Both the position numbers and the translations under genes were made by a program. From Fusobacterium sp. (GTDB taxonomy: Bacteria > Cyanobacteriota > Vampirovibrionia > Gastranaerophilales > Gastranaerophilaceae), in assembly GCA_023662905.1 (NCBI GenBank), contig JAMPIJ010000008.1:1-61170 (forward strand): DNA of 61,170 bases, given 5' to 3'. The notes below the pieces were generated by a model. It saw nothing but the letters and a program-made list of their open reading frames with translations. It made no database searches and was not told where the DNA came from. The number at the start of each line of letters is the position of its first letter. The stretch's first letter is position 1. Below, piece after piece: positions 1 through 8,335 of this stretch.

Positions 1-52
1 GCTCAGCAGGCCCCCCCCCCCCTGCATAACTTAATACTTTTTTCTTGTTCAT
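1..52 (-). CDS. prepilin-like protein, 5' end only (partial)
   Basis: Only the first 17 codons lie inside the window; the gene continues past base 1. The start at 52 is set by an AAAGG ribosome site about 11 nt upstream. The readable N-terminus is MNKKKVLSYAGGGGPAE, where the four glycines are a pure run of 12 G on the coding strand (11-22). The other two prepilin genes here (42484-43449 and 60163-61156) have the same layout: a basic start, a G run, then the FTMAE pilin motif. The upstream AAAGGATGGAAAA also matches the one before the 61156 start. Prepilin identity is inferred from that likeness, because the pilin helix lies outside. Whether G12 is in frame cannot be judged. Confidence 0.55.
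   Translation of the reverse strand, partial: MNKKKVLSYAGGGGPAE
11..22 (-). repeat. homopolymer tract G12 (coding strand)
   Basis: Twelve uninterrupted C on the + strand, G on the coding strand, inside the start of a prepilin-like gene. The 3' flank on the coding strand is CCTGCTGAGC. The tract is a candidate slipped-strand contingency locus; its phase cannot be judged because the gene leaves the window. Confidence 0.9.
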
Positions 53-76
53 AGTTTTTCCATCCTTTCTGAATAT

Positions 77-105
77 AGTTTAAATTATTTTCGATACTTA
101 GTCAA
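77..105 (-). promoter_or_regulatory. promoter of the prepilin-like gene at the left edge
   Basis: On the minus strand a TTGACT -35 (100-105) is followed by 17 nt and a TAAACT -10 (77-82). It overlaps the 3' end of the formyltransferase gene. The sequence between the boxes (AAAATAAT) and the following ATATTCA and GAAAGGATG are shared with the promoter of the prepilin gene at 43449. Confidence 0.55.
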
Positions 106-966
106 GCCTCGCATAATAATCCCCTTACCGTCACGGCAACGGGCAGTGATTTGAGTTCCATCTAATTTAACGCCGGCAGGGCAATCTTCTACAATCTCCA
201 TTTCATACGGGTTCACAATATAAAAATCTTCTCCTAGCGTTACATAGCATGGAAGCCACGGGTGTAATGCGCGTACACGCGCAGAAATCTCCTCCGCGGT
301 TTCACGTTCAAAATCCAACATCATTTCATCTTCTGTAATATTCGGATAATAAGTAGCATGCGCCTCGCTCTGTTCTTGTGGAATTATATCCCCTTTATCC
401 AGTGCGACCAAAAATTCCGGCAACGATTGACGAACCTCAAAAACAGTCTTTTCACGCAGTTCTTTTGAGGTGTAATACGGCTGAATCTCAATCCTTTTTT
501 GATACAAAATCGCGCCCGAATCAAACTTCTCATCAATCAAATGAAAAGTAAAACCTGAAAATCTTTCGCGATTTTTTATCGTTTGCAAATACGGGTTTGG
601 CCCGCGATATTTCGGCAAAAGCGACGGATGAACATTCACACTCGCAAGCCGCGGAGTTTCAAAAATATCCTTTTTAATCTTTTCCCGCCACGTTCCAACA
701 AGCATTAAGTCAATATTGTTTTCGAGTAAAAACCTTTTAAAATCAGCGCTATTCACAGATTTGAACTTCAAATCGCGCAACCTGTATTTTTTTATAAGCG
801 TATTTTCGACCGACGGCCGCAACAAATCTCTTAACCAAATTCGCCAACCTGGATAAATCAAATTATCATAACGAAAGACACCGGCAATTTCTATACCGCC
901 ACAAGCCATACATCCCTCTATAAGTGCGCATAACATTGGTTCTTTGCCGACAAGAACAACTTTCAT
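85..966 (-). CDS. Fmt-like formyltransferase
   Basis: 293-residue formyltransferase. The signature NVHPSLLPKYRG (about 111-122) and the later FDSGAIL give the family's Asn-His-Asp catalytic set as N111, H113 and D149. A C-terminal segment containing ARVRALHPW resembles the OB-like domain of methionyl-tRNA formyltransferase, which formylates initiator Met-tRNA from 10-formyl-THF. The length fits Fmt (about 310). The N-terminus lacks the usual GTP-x-F motif and the family's IDWS is replaced by LDFE, so this may be a divergent Fmt or a sugar-nucleotide formyltransferase. It overlaps smpB by 4 bp (ATGA), so the two are probably translationally coupled. Whether another fmt exists in the genome is unknown. 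Confidence 0.7.
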   Translation of the reverse strand: MKVVLVGKEPMLCALIEGCMACGGIEIAGVFRYDNLIYPGWRIWLRDLLRPSVENTLIKKYRLRDLKFKSVNSADFKRFLLENNIDLMLVGTWREKIKKDIFETPRLASVNVHPSLLPKYRGPNPYLQTIKNRERFSGFTFHLIDEKFDSGAILYQKRIEIQPYYTSKELREKTVFEVRQSLPEFLVALDKGDIIPQEQSEAHATYYPNITEDEMMLDFERETAEEISARVRALHPWLPCYVTLGEDFYIVNPYEMEIVEDCPAGVKLDGTQITARCRDGKGIIMRGLTKYRK

Positions 967-1415
967 CGTAATTTACTTGCCCTATCCATTTCGCGTTTTT
1001 GGTCTTTTTTCGTCAAATCTTCGCGTTTATCGTGTAATTTTTTACCTTTAACAAGCGCGATTTCAAGTTTAGCAAGCCCCTGAATAAAAAACATCTCCAG
1101 TGGGACTATTGTATACCCCTCTTTTTTCACTTTTTGTGAAATTTTTAATAATTCTTTTTTAGTTAGCAATAACTTACGGTTTCTTTCGGGTTCATGATTA
1201 AACCTATTTCCATGTTCGTAAGGTGAAATATGGCATTTATAAAGAAATAATTCACCCTCACTACTGAAAGAACAAAAACTATCTTTCAAATTAACAGCAT
1301 TTTGTCTTATAGACTTAATCTCTGTTCCGGATAGAACAATGCCAGCTACATATTTTTCAAAAATAGTGTAGTCATGAAAAGCTTTACGATTTGTAGTTAT
1401 AATTTTTCTATCCAT
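963..1415 (-). CDS. smpB: SsrA-binding protein SmpB
   Basis: 150-residue SmpB, the tmRNA partner in rescue of stalled ribosomes. Family motifs are present in order: an N-terminal NRKAFHDY segment, GTEIKSIR (about 30-37), LKDSF, and the basic C-terminal tail with GKKLHDKRED. Full length. It lies 24 bp after gmk and overlaps the formyltransferase by 4 bp. There is no Shine-Dalgarno sequence before the ATG; instead TGA-TACAAT, an extended -10 box, ends 6 nt before it, suggesting a leaderless transcript (see findings). Confidence 0.95.
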   Translation of the reverse strand: MDRKIITTNRKAFHDYTIFEKYVAGIVLSGTEIKSIRQNAVNLKDSFCSFSSEGELFLYKCHISPYEHGNRFNHEPERNRKLLLTKKELLKISQKVKKEGYTIVPLEMFFIQGLAKLEIALVKGKKLHDKREDLTKKDQKREMDRASKLR

Positions 1416-1421
1416 AAGCGA

Positions 1422-1430
1422 ATTGTATCA
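1422..1430 (-). promoter_or_regulatory. extended -10 box for leaderless smpB
   Basis: TGA-TACAAT on the minus strand, then exactly 6 nt (TCGCTT), then the smpB ATG. No convincing -35 box and no ribosome-binding site. The same TGN-TANNNT-N6-ATG layout precedes aroA, folP and the DUF374 gene. Confidence 0.45.
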
Positions 1431-1439
1431 CAAAATCAC

Positions 1440-2156
1440 TTATTTTTTAATATGAAAAACTTCTGCCATCTCATCAACACTTTTATTGAAATCATCATTT
1501 TGTATAATTACATCATATTGATCTTGGAATGATAATTCTTTACGTGCTTTTCCCAGACGTTCAGCAACAGCTTCCATTGTCTCAGTACCACGGCCAATCA
1601 AACGAGCTTCTAATTCTTGCATTGATGGCGGTGTAAAAAACATCATCAAAACATCTGAACGTGATTTTTTAATATTCATCGCACCATCTACATCAATCGC
1701 CATAACTACATTTTTACCTGTAGCGATTGCGTTATCAATATCTGCTTTTCTCGTTCCATAATATCTTCCGGAGAAATTACAAACATATTCAGCAAACTCG
1801 TTATTGGCAACACCTTTTCTAAACTCATCATTGCTTAAAAAATGGTAATTAACACCATTAACTTCACCTGGACGCGGTTCACGTGTTGTACAGGTTACAA
1901 CTCTTGAGAAAAAATCTTTAAATTTTCCTTTAAACGCGTTAAGAACTGTATCTTTTCCAACGCCTGACGGCCCAGAAACCACACAAACAAATCCACGTTT
2001 CATCTCATCCCCAGCTTTAAGCGCTTCAGGAATTGCATTTTTGATAATCGTACCGAATGCAACATTATTTCTTGCCTGTTGCTGCGGGTAAGAATTTTTC
2101 ATATTATTATTTTTATTTCGGCAACTTAAATCTGAGCTTAACAAACTAACTCGCAT
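1440..2156 (-). CDS. gmk: guanylate kinase with N-terminal extension
   Basis: Guanylate kinase (ATP + GMP to ADP + GDP). The P-loop SGPSGVGKD is at about 61-69, followed by the GMP-binding TTREPRPGEVNGVNYHF region and GRYYGT. The catalytic part starting at Met52 (MKRGFVCVVSG) would be 187 residues, the usual length. The annotated start at 2156 has a good AAGGA site 7-8 nt upstream and adds about 51 residues rich in Asn and Gln, including NNVAFG. That motif resembles the N-termini of two unrelated genes at 22.4-23.7 kb. Met52 has a weaker G-rich site and cannot be excluded as a second start. Confidence 0.92.
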   Translation of the reverse strand: MRVSLLSSDLSCRNKNNNMKNSYPQQQARNNVAFGTIIKNAIPEALKAGDEMKRGFVCVVSGPSGVGKDTVLNAFKGKFKDFFSRVVTCTTREPRPGEVNGVNYHFLSNDEFRKGVANNEFAEYVCNFSGRYYGTRKADIDNAIATGKNVVMAIDVDGAMNIKKSRSDVLMMFFTPPSMQELEARLIGRGTETMEAVAERLGKARKELSFQDQYDVIIQNDDFNKSVDEMAEVFHIKK

Positions 2157-2183
2157 AACTTTTTCCTTTTCCCTAATTTCGCG

Positions 2184-2213
2184 TAAAAAAGAGCGCTTAT
2201 GGTGGGGCGCTCT
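2184..2213 (-). terminator. terminator after rplU-rpmA
   Basis: On the minus strand AGAGCGC pairs with GCGCTCT and is followed by a run of six T. It lies just downstream of the rpmA stop. Confidence 0.8.
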
Positions 2214-2242
2214 CTACAATTTTACTAATTTAAAAATATAAA

Positions 2243-2500
2243 CTAGCCAGCTGCATAAACGCTAACTTGTCTTCTATCACGTCTGTATGCTTCGAATTTA
2301 ACAGTACCGTCAATCAAAGCGAATAATGTGTCGTCGCTACCGATGCCAACGTTGTTACCAGGGTGGAATTTAGTACCTCTCTGGCGAACGATGATATTAC
2401 CGGCTTTAACGTTTTCACCACCGAACTTTTTAACACCTAAGCGCTTCGCTTCGGAGTCGCGGCCGTTACGGGTGGATCCCATACCTTTCTTATGTGCCAT
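2243..2500 (-). CDS. rpmA: 50S ribosomal protein L27
   Basis: 85-residue L27. It begins [16 protein letters not shown] and carries the typical [11 protein letters not shown] and [12 protein letters not shown] segments. The N-terminus begins directly with the conserved AHKKG, without the extra leader that Firmicutes L27 carry and cleave. AAAGGAGA lies ahead of the ATG. It is second in the rplU-rpmA operon, with a terminator behind it. Confidence 0.98.
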   Translation of the reverse strand: MAHKKGMGSTRNGRDSEAKRLGVKKFGGENVKAGNIIVRQRGTKFHPGNNVGIGSDDTLFALIDGTVKFEAYRRDRRQVSVYAAG

Positions 2501-2538
2501 TTTTATATCTCCTTTGTAATTACTTGTTTGTTAGTTAA

Positions 2539-2889
2539 TTATTCTTCTGAAGCTGCTTCTTCAGTCTTTTTTTGAGCAGAAGTTCTGATTTTGTTAATCA
2601 TAACTCTTGTAAAGCCTTGTCTGTGGCCTTGTTTTTTTCTATAACCTTTTTTAGGTCTTTGTTTGAACACGATAACTTTTTTAGATTTGTCGTGAAGCAT
2701 GATAGTACCTTCAGCAGAAGCACCTGCAACGTAAGGTTGCCCTACTTTAGATTTTTTACCGTTAACTACCATAACGATTTTATCAAAAACTACTTTTGAA
2801 TCTTTTTCGCCTTCAAGCAATTCAACGTCTAAATAACGTCCTTCTTCAACTTGGTATTGCTTTCCGCCTGTTTCAACGATTGCGTACAT
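2539..2889 (-). CDS. rplU: 50S ribosomal protein L21
   Basis: 116-residue L21 beginning MYAIVETGGKQY, with the usual KGYRKKQGHRQGFT motif near the C-terminus and a short acidic tail. The GAAAGGA site is well placed. It is first in the rplU-rpmA operon, read from a strong promoter at 2972-3000 through a leader of about 75 nt. Confidence 0.98.
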   Translation of the reverse strand: MYAIVETGGKQYQVEEGRYLDVELLEGEKDSKVVFDKIVMVVNGKKSKVGQPYVAGASAEGTIMLHDKSKKVIVFKQRPKKGYRKKQGHRQGFTRVMINKIRTSAQKKTEEAASEE

Positions 2890-2919
2890 ATTTATATTTC
2901 CTTTCGCTTAGGGTTTCGT

Positions 2920-2936
2920 AACTTGCGGGGCAAGTT
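2920..2936 (-). other. hairpin in the rplU leader
   Basis: AACTTGC and GCAAGTT pair around a three-base loop in the untranslated leader of rplU. L21 operons in other bacteria have structured leaders bound by the protein. I cannot confirm that this is the same element, only that a strong hairpin sits between promoter and start. Confidence 0.4.
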
Positions 2937-2971
2937 TTATTGAACGAGTTACCCACTAATACACTATTATG

Positions 2972-3000
2972 ATTATCGCAAAGAGAAAATTTGTTGTCAA
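2972..3000 (-). promoter_or_regulatory. promoter of rplU-rpmA
   Basis: On the minus strand TTGACA (2995-3000), 17 nt, GATAAT (2972-2977). It is nearly consensus sigma-70 and correctly placed for the L21-L27 operon. Confidence 0.8.
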
Positions 3001-3026
3001 GCGAAATGCAAGAGTTTTAAGAAGTG

Positions 3027-4301
3027 TTACAAACTTGCAAATAATCCCAAAAATTCTGGGAACGAAATATCCACCCACTCAAAATCTTTCACAAGGATTT
3101 CTTTTTCTGCAACAAGTCCTGCCACATACAAACTCATTGCCAAGCGATGGTCGTGATAAGTTTCAACCTCTGCACCGCCCACAATTTTAACCTTGCCGTT
3201 AATAATAAAGCCGTCAGGAGTTTCTTCAATATCAATGCCGATTTTCTTCAACTCACAAACAAGCGCAGAAATCCTGTCAGACTCCTTATTGCGCAAGTCG
3301 CCTGCGTCCTTAACAACAGTTTGCCCCTCTGCTTGAGATGCCAGAACCGCAATAACTGGAAGTTCATCAATAAGCCTTGGGATAATTTCTCCGCTGATTT
3401 CGCATGCTTTTAAGTCAGAATATTTTACTCGCAAATCTCCGACAGCCTCACCCGCGCTTTCATGCGCGTCCAAAACTTCAACCTGACCGCCCATCGCGCT
3501 TATAACGTCTAAAATTCCGGTTCTTGTAGGGTTCAAACCGACATTTTTCAAAATAATATCGCTATTTGGAACAATCAAACCCGCAACAATGAAAAACGCA
3601 GCGGATGAAATATCACCGCAGATATTAATCTCTTTCGCCGTAAGTTCAGAGCAGCGAACAGAAACCTTTTTACCCTCAACAGTCAAATCTGCGCCGAGAT
3701 ATTTAAGCATTAATTCAGTATGGTTTCTAGACACAAATGGTTCTGTAACCGACGTCACGCCATCAGCGAACATGCCGGCAAGCAGAACGCAAGATTTCAC
3801 CTGTGCGGAAGCGATTTTAGAAACATAATCAATCCCGCTTAAATTACGTCCAAAAATTTTCAACGGAGCATGCCCGTCAACGGCTTCAATACATCCCCCC
3901 ATCATCGAAACCGGCTCAATCACACGTTTCATCGGACGTTTTGAAAGACTTGCGTCACCAATCATTTTGCTGTCAAAATTTTGACCTGCCAAAATCCCTG
4001 ACATCAAGCGCATAGTTGTGCCGGAATTGCCACAATCAAGTTCTTTCTGCGGCGCCTGCAGATTTCCATCAGAAAAAATCGCAAGAGTTTTTTCATCAAT
4101 AAATTCATGCCTGATACCAAGCCTTGAAAAAACCTCAAGCGTCGAATGCGGATCTGCACCGGAAGAAAAATTCCGAATTAACGATTTTCCTTTTGCAAGC
4201 GATGAAAACATTACGGCTCTGTGCGAAATCGACTTATCCGCAGGGATTTCAACACTGCCGCGCAAACCTTTTGAATTTTTCGAAACTTTTATATCTGCCA
4301 T
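3027..4301 (-). CDS. aroA: 3-phosphoshikimate 1-carboxyvinyltransferase (EPSP synthase)
   Basis: 424 residues, the normal length. It joins shikimate-3-phosphate and PEP on the way to chorismate. Motifs: PADKSISHRA near the N-terminus, LDCGNSGTTMRL (about 88-99), SKRPM, and KESDRIS near 340. It follows the YidC-sulfatase gene with 4 nt between. There is no clear ribosome site; TGA-TAAAGT ends 6 nt before the ATG, inside the end of the upstream gene, so it may also be read from its own leaderless promoter. Confidence 0.97.
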   Translation of the reverse strand: MADIKVSKNSKGLRGSVEIPADKSISHRAVMFSSLAKGKSLIRNFSSGADPHSTLEVFSRLGIRHEFIDEKTLAIFSDGNLQAPQKELDCGNSGTTMRLMSGILAGQNFDSKMIGDASLSKRPMKRVIEPVSMMGGCIEAVDGHAPLKIFGRNLSGIDYVSKIASAQVKSCVLLAGMFADGVTSVTEPFVSRNHTELMLKYLGADLTVEGKKVSVRCSELTAKEINICGDISSAAFFIVAGLIVPNSDIILKNVGLNPTRTGILDVISAMGGQVEVLDAHESAGEAVGDLRVKYSDLKACEISGEIIPRLIDELPVIAVLASQAEGQTVVKDAGDLRNKESDRISALVCELKKIGIDIEETPDGFIINGKVKIVGGAEVETYHDHRLAMSLYVAGLVAEKEILVKDFEWVDISFPEFLGLFASL

Positions 4302-4305
4302 AAAA

Positions 4306-6975
4306 TTACTTTATCATAAATTTTAGTTTTTTATAAGGGATATCCAACTTCCAGTTATTTTTATCAAAAATATTATCTTTTACGAAATGAAGTTTATCGT
4401 CTTCCTCGAACGGATTAACTTTACCCTCATAAGAAGTTGGCTGCCATGTATGCCCTGTTTTAATATATATACCATTTTTCTTGTCGGTTAAAATTTTCTT
4501 GCCGGTAAACGGATTGCGCGCGTCCTTAATTAAACCTTGAACGGCAACATACGGAACATCTGCATTTGTCATAAATTCATTAGAAGACTTAAATTCACCG
4601 TTAGAATTAAAATCTTTCACCATAAACAGAGGGTTGTAAGGCATGATATATTTGTTTGCGAACGCGGAGAATGTAGGATTCATAACTTCGCGTCCATGGT
4701 CAGAAACAATGATAATTCTTGTGTTATCGTACACATCGTTTTCTTTTAAGAATTGCATATACTTACCGAGCATAATCAAAGACGCTGCATTAACGTGATA
4801 ATGCTTCAACGCATGATCGTTACCATTAAACCCGTTTACGTCCTCCGGAATCGGAAGCGAATCATCAAGCGAATAATCAGGGCCATAAAGCAAATCAGGT
4901 TCGTGCGGCAAATCATTATTAATCACAATTAACGAATTTTTACCTTTTGAAAAACCTGTCAACTGCGGCAAGTAATAAAGTTCCGCGTAATTTTCAAGTA
5001 AATACGAAGAATGATACTCAATTAAATTAGAATTAAGATATCTACCTTTATTATAGATATAATTTCTCATATCCGGTTGTGACACCGCCAGCAAACTATA
5101 GAAAAGAAAATTTCTCGCTGTTAATTTGGTATTTTTTGCGTCCAAATCACTTTTTGTAACGTATTCAGAGCCTAAATCTCCTCTTACAGTTTTATAATTA
5201 ACTCCTCGCTCAGTATAAAGCTTATCCGTTTCAAGCCAATCATAATTCCAGTCGCTGCCAGGGGTATCAGAAACCGTTACCTGCCAACCGTCTTTTGCAA
5301 AAAGTGCAGGAAGCATTCCCAATGCTTCACGATATTTATCCATAACGGTATCTGTCGTATTTTCCGCCATTTTAAACGGTGTATATTCATATCCGCCAAG
5401 TATAGCCTGATATCCGAGGAATGTGTATCCATACATTGAAACCGTGTTTGGATAATAAACGAATCCTGCGAATTCATCTTTAAGCTCAGGCTTTTCATTA
5501 AACACTAATGGCAAATATGAACCCAAAGCCCTATCCAAAAAGATAATCAATACATTTTTATTATCAGTACTTAAATTAAAAGCATTGGCTCTGTCAAAAG
5601 ATTTTTGCGTTGCAACTGACGCCTTATAACTATGGAACTCTTTAAAAATTTTCACATAATTCGCACTTGTTGAAATAACTAAGGCACATACAACAACCAC
5701 AATTAAATTTTTCAAAAATTTTCTTGCGAGTAAAAACAATGCGGTAAACACTATAATCGCCACTGCAATACACAGCGGATAAACGAATCCCTCAGGGCTG
5801 GCAAAATAAACGGATTCCGCGTCGAACTTGAGCGAACTTAATAGATTATGTTCCGGCATCGGGATTAAAAATGCATTTAGAATCCAGTAAAACAAAAGTA
5901 ATCCGCTGACAAATGCCATAAATTTACGCGTTTTCCCAGAAGAAAGAACAAAGAAGCATCCGCCCCAGAATAAAAATAGCCCTAACGCCTGTAACGCAGG
6001 CGCACTCATTATTCCAAACGGAGTAACGCCTGCATTCAAAAATGTGAATTCAACAGGTGAAGTTGCAACAACATTCGACGGGATTAAAACGCCAACCAAC
6101 AACCATAAAGCCGTACATGTTATAAAATAGAGGCTTTTAGGGTCAAAATCTTTTAGGAACTTTTGTACAAAGCCCATCTTCGGCGCCAAAACCATTAAAC
6201 CAAGTATGTAAATAATTATATCCAGATTCAAATAATATCTTTTAGCAATTATATAATAAATAAAAAGCGCAGAAGCCATCACACATTTAACAAACGCCTT
6301 TTCCCCCATTCCTCTCAGCCCGAGGTTTTTGATAAGCGAAAAGAAATTGTTAAAAGTCCAGTACAACACAAGCCCGGATGGTGAATTATACAAAAGCACC
6401 AAAAACACCAAACTCATAATATACAACTGCGAATTTTTCTTAAACGACTTATCTTCCGTGTAAACATAAGCCGCAGCAATATTCACTAAAGTCATTAAAA
6501 TAGGCAGAAAATTTATGGACAAAGCCCCGATTTTAATAAGCCTATCAGGCTCTGCAAGGCTCGGAACCCCTATCAAGGCAGTTTCATTAAATATTTGCAG
6601 GTGCGAAAAGAACAAATACGCACCAAAGAAAAACGGAATCTGTAACAGCAAACTAAAACTTAGCCGCAAAGCCATTACCGGATGATAATTATTCTGTCTG
6701 TAATAAGTCTGCAAAAGCAAATGTTTTTCATCACCGGAAAAATTCTTCTTGATACTATTAACCCTTGCGGCCATTTTCGCCTGAATACTCTCTTCCTCAT
6801 GCTGAAGCCGCGCCGCGTTCAAATACAATGGCAGACAAAATAAAAAGACAATATAGCTTATCAACAATATCGTTAACGCAATATTAGAATTTAACGTCGT
6901 ATACAACGCATAAAAAGAACTTTCAAGCGCTGCATAAATAGGATAAATTATTATCTGAAACAAAGCATCTAACAT
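4306..6975 (-). CDS. YidC/Oxa1-like domain fused to LtaS-type sulfatase domain
   Basis: 889-residue membrane protein with an unusual architecture. Residues 1 to about 215 read as a YidC/Oxa1 insertase domain: an N-terminal membrane segment, a charged cytoplasmic hairpin (QHEEESIQAKMAARVN), then the hydrophobic core ending in SGLVLYWTFNNFFSL. Several membrane helices follow (about 225-455). The C-terminal 400 residues resemble the extracellular alkaline-phosphatase/sulfatase fold of LtaS-type phosphoglycerol transferases: a metal-binding Asp in LIIFLDRALG (about 478), a nucleophile candidate Thr in MYGYTFLGY (about 515), and VSDHG near 755. The start overlaps the end of the TagB-like gene by 7 bp, so they form an operon. 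I infer transfer of a phosphate-linked group to a surface polymer. I know of no characterised protein with this fusion. Confidence 0.75.
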   Translation of the reverse strand: MLDALFQIIIYPIYAALESSFYALYTTLNSNIALTILLISYIVFLFCLPLYLNAARLQHEEESIQAKMAARVNSIKKNFSGDEKHLLLQTYYRQNNYHPVMALRLSFSLLLQIPFFFGAYLFFSHLQIFNETALIGVPSLAEPDRLIKIGALSINFLPILMTLVNIAAAYVYTEDKSFKKNSQLYIMSLVFLVLLYNSPSGLVLYWTFNNFFSLIKNLGLRGMGEKAFVKCVMASALFIYYIIAKRYYLNLDIIIYILGLMVLAPKMGFVQKFLKDFDPKSLYFITCTALWLLVGVLIPSNVVATSPVEFTFLNAGVTPFGIMSAPALQALGLFLFWGGCFFVLSSGKTRKFMAFVSGLLLFYWILNAFLIPMPEHNLLSSLKFDAESVYFASPEGFVYPLCIAVAIIVFTALFLLARKFLKNLIVVVVCALVISTSANYVKIFKEFHSYKASVATQKSFDRANAFNLSTDNKNVLIIFLDRALGSYLPLVFNEKPELKDEFAGFVYYPNTVSMYGYTFLGYQAILGGYEYTPFKMAENTTDTVMDKYREALGMLPALFAKDGWQVTVSDTPGSDWNYDWLETDKLYTERGVNYKTVRGDLGSEYVTKSDLDAKNTKLTARNFLFYSLLAVSQPDMRNYIYNKGRYLNSNLIEYHSSYLLENYAELYYLPQLTGFSKGKNSLIVINNDLPHEPDLLYGPDYSLDDSLPIPEDVNGFNGNDHALKHYHVNAASLIMLGKYMQFLKENDVYDNTRIIIVSDHGREVMNPTFSAFANKYIMPYNPLFMVKDFNSNGEFKSSNEFMTNADVPYVAVQGLIKDARNPFTGKKILTDKKNGIYIKTGHTWQPTSYEGKVNPFEEDDKLHFVKDNIFDKNNWKLDIPYKKLKFMIK
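4308..4316 (-). promoter_or_regulatory. possible extended -10 box for leaderless aroA
   Basis: TGA-TAAAGT on the minus strand followed by AATTTT and the aroA ATG. It is the weakest of the four boxes with this spacing (the fifth base departs from consensus) but the geometry is identical. Confidence 0.3.
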
Positions 6976-8253
6976 TTGCTAACTTCTTTCTGTTTTTCAA
7001 CCAAAAAATCCACAACTCTAACAGCACTTTCGCCCCTGTACTGCCATGCAACATCTTTCGCCGCCTCAATAACCTCCAACGGCACAGAAGTCTTAATTTC
7101 ACTAATAATTTTAACCACATCAGAAAGATTTTCTCTATTTAATTCTTTCCCAATCTCTTTCACAACACGGTAACGCCAAGGGGTTTCGTCTAAATCTGAC
7201 ATATCATATAAATCAATATTCATCTCAGTATCAACAAAAACAAATGGTCTGTTAAACAGAAAAGCGTAATCAAACATTACACACGAAAAATCACTCACCA
7301 TAACATCAGCCCTGCTCATAACCTCAAGGTTATTAGAGTCAAAATTCCAACTGATATTCGCACAATCCTTGAAATCATTCATTAACTTTTCAACGACTTC
7401 TTTTTCTGCGGTCATTGATTGCGGGTGAGGTCTGACGATAATATTAAATGACGATTTTGATAAATATTCTAAAAGTTCCGCGCCGAATTTACGCAACAAT
7501 CCATCCGGCCCCCAACTCGGAGCGACTAGAACGTTAATTGAATTGTTATCCTTTGAAGAGAGGCCCCCCCCCCCCGGCGAGTTTAGACGCAAAGAAGTCC
7601 ATATAAGTACTTCCAACTACCGGCAATTCTTTTGCGGGAAGATTTCTTTTATTCTCAATTTCTCTAATCAAAGGGATTTGGAACTCACCATCGCATAAAA
7701 CAGAATCAAAATAATCAACCCCGAACAAATGATAATCCATAGAAAATCCAACTGAATGGAAAATATGGCTATAATGTTTCACAAATTTTGAACGTTTTAA
7801 TTGCAACACATCTAATTGCGGAGTTGTCATCAAACAAACATCTGCACGCAAAAACGCCAGTTTGAAATAAGCACTATTCCCTGTTCCGATATATTCTCCC
7901 GTTACATACTCATAATTTTCACCGAAAAACGGATCATCTTCGCTTGACGTCAAATAAACAAGCGGAATCTTACGCCGCTCAAACTCATCAATCACCGGCT
8001 TAAAAACTGGAAAATACCTCGTTCCCTCCGAATAAATTACAAACGGTTTATTATCCTTACTCAACCCGCGTGACGCAAAAAGTGAACCTTTAAGCCTTAT
8101 AAACAGCGAATACAACACAAAATAAGCAGTCGCGCACATTCCAAGGACAACCGAAAACAACATACTTCCAGTACCCGGATCAATATACGCCCACGCTGGA
8201 GTAAAAAATCCAACAGCTAAAAATATCAACAAAAATTTGGCCAAAATTCTCAT
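6969..8253 (-). CDS. TagB-like glycerophosphotransferase, frameshifted at a G12 tract (OFF)
   Basis: Two overlapping frames together make one CDP-glycerol glycerophosphotransferase-like protein of about 428 residues. The N-part (from Met at 8253, AGGAG 8 nt ahead) has a hydrophobic start, AYIDPGTGSML and a second membrane segment. The C-part carries VAPSWGPDG, IVRPHPQS and VSDFSCVMFDYAFLFNRP, the family's acceptor and nucleotide region. They are separated by 12 G (7564-7575). As assembled the frame runs through four GGG codons to a stop shortly after (PLFKG then TAA). A tract of 11 or 14 G would join the parts as GGGGLSSKDNN. The 3' end overlaps the YidC-sulfatase gene, so truncation should also reduce its translation. 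This is either phase variation or a homopolymer error. Confidence 0.75.
7564..7575 (-). repeat. homopolymer tract G12 inside the TagB-like gene
   Basis: Twelve G on the coding strand, preceded by ACTCGCC and followed by CCTCTCTT. The same eight bases follow the G13 tract of the prepilin gene at 43408. In this assembly the length puts the downstream half out of frame. Confidence 0.9.
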
Positions 8254-8335
8254 TTCCAGCTCTCCTACCAAGGAGTATCGCATAAAAATTTATGAATAGC
8301 AAAAAATATTTTTCAGGCGTTTATAATAAACAGTA

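Noticed and set aside
11-22. Poly-G runs as pure sequencing artefacts of two-colour chemistry
   Set aside because: Such artefacts appear at read or contig ends. Here the runs are internal, lie in homologous positions of related genes and are flanked by intact coding sequence. Exact length remains uncertain.
85-966. Assignment as ArnA-type sugar formyltransferase linked to the nearby surface genes
   Set aside because: The C-terminal ARVRALHPW segment and the neighbours smpB and gmk fit an Fmt-like enzyme better, though it stays open.
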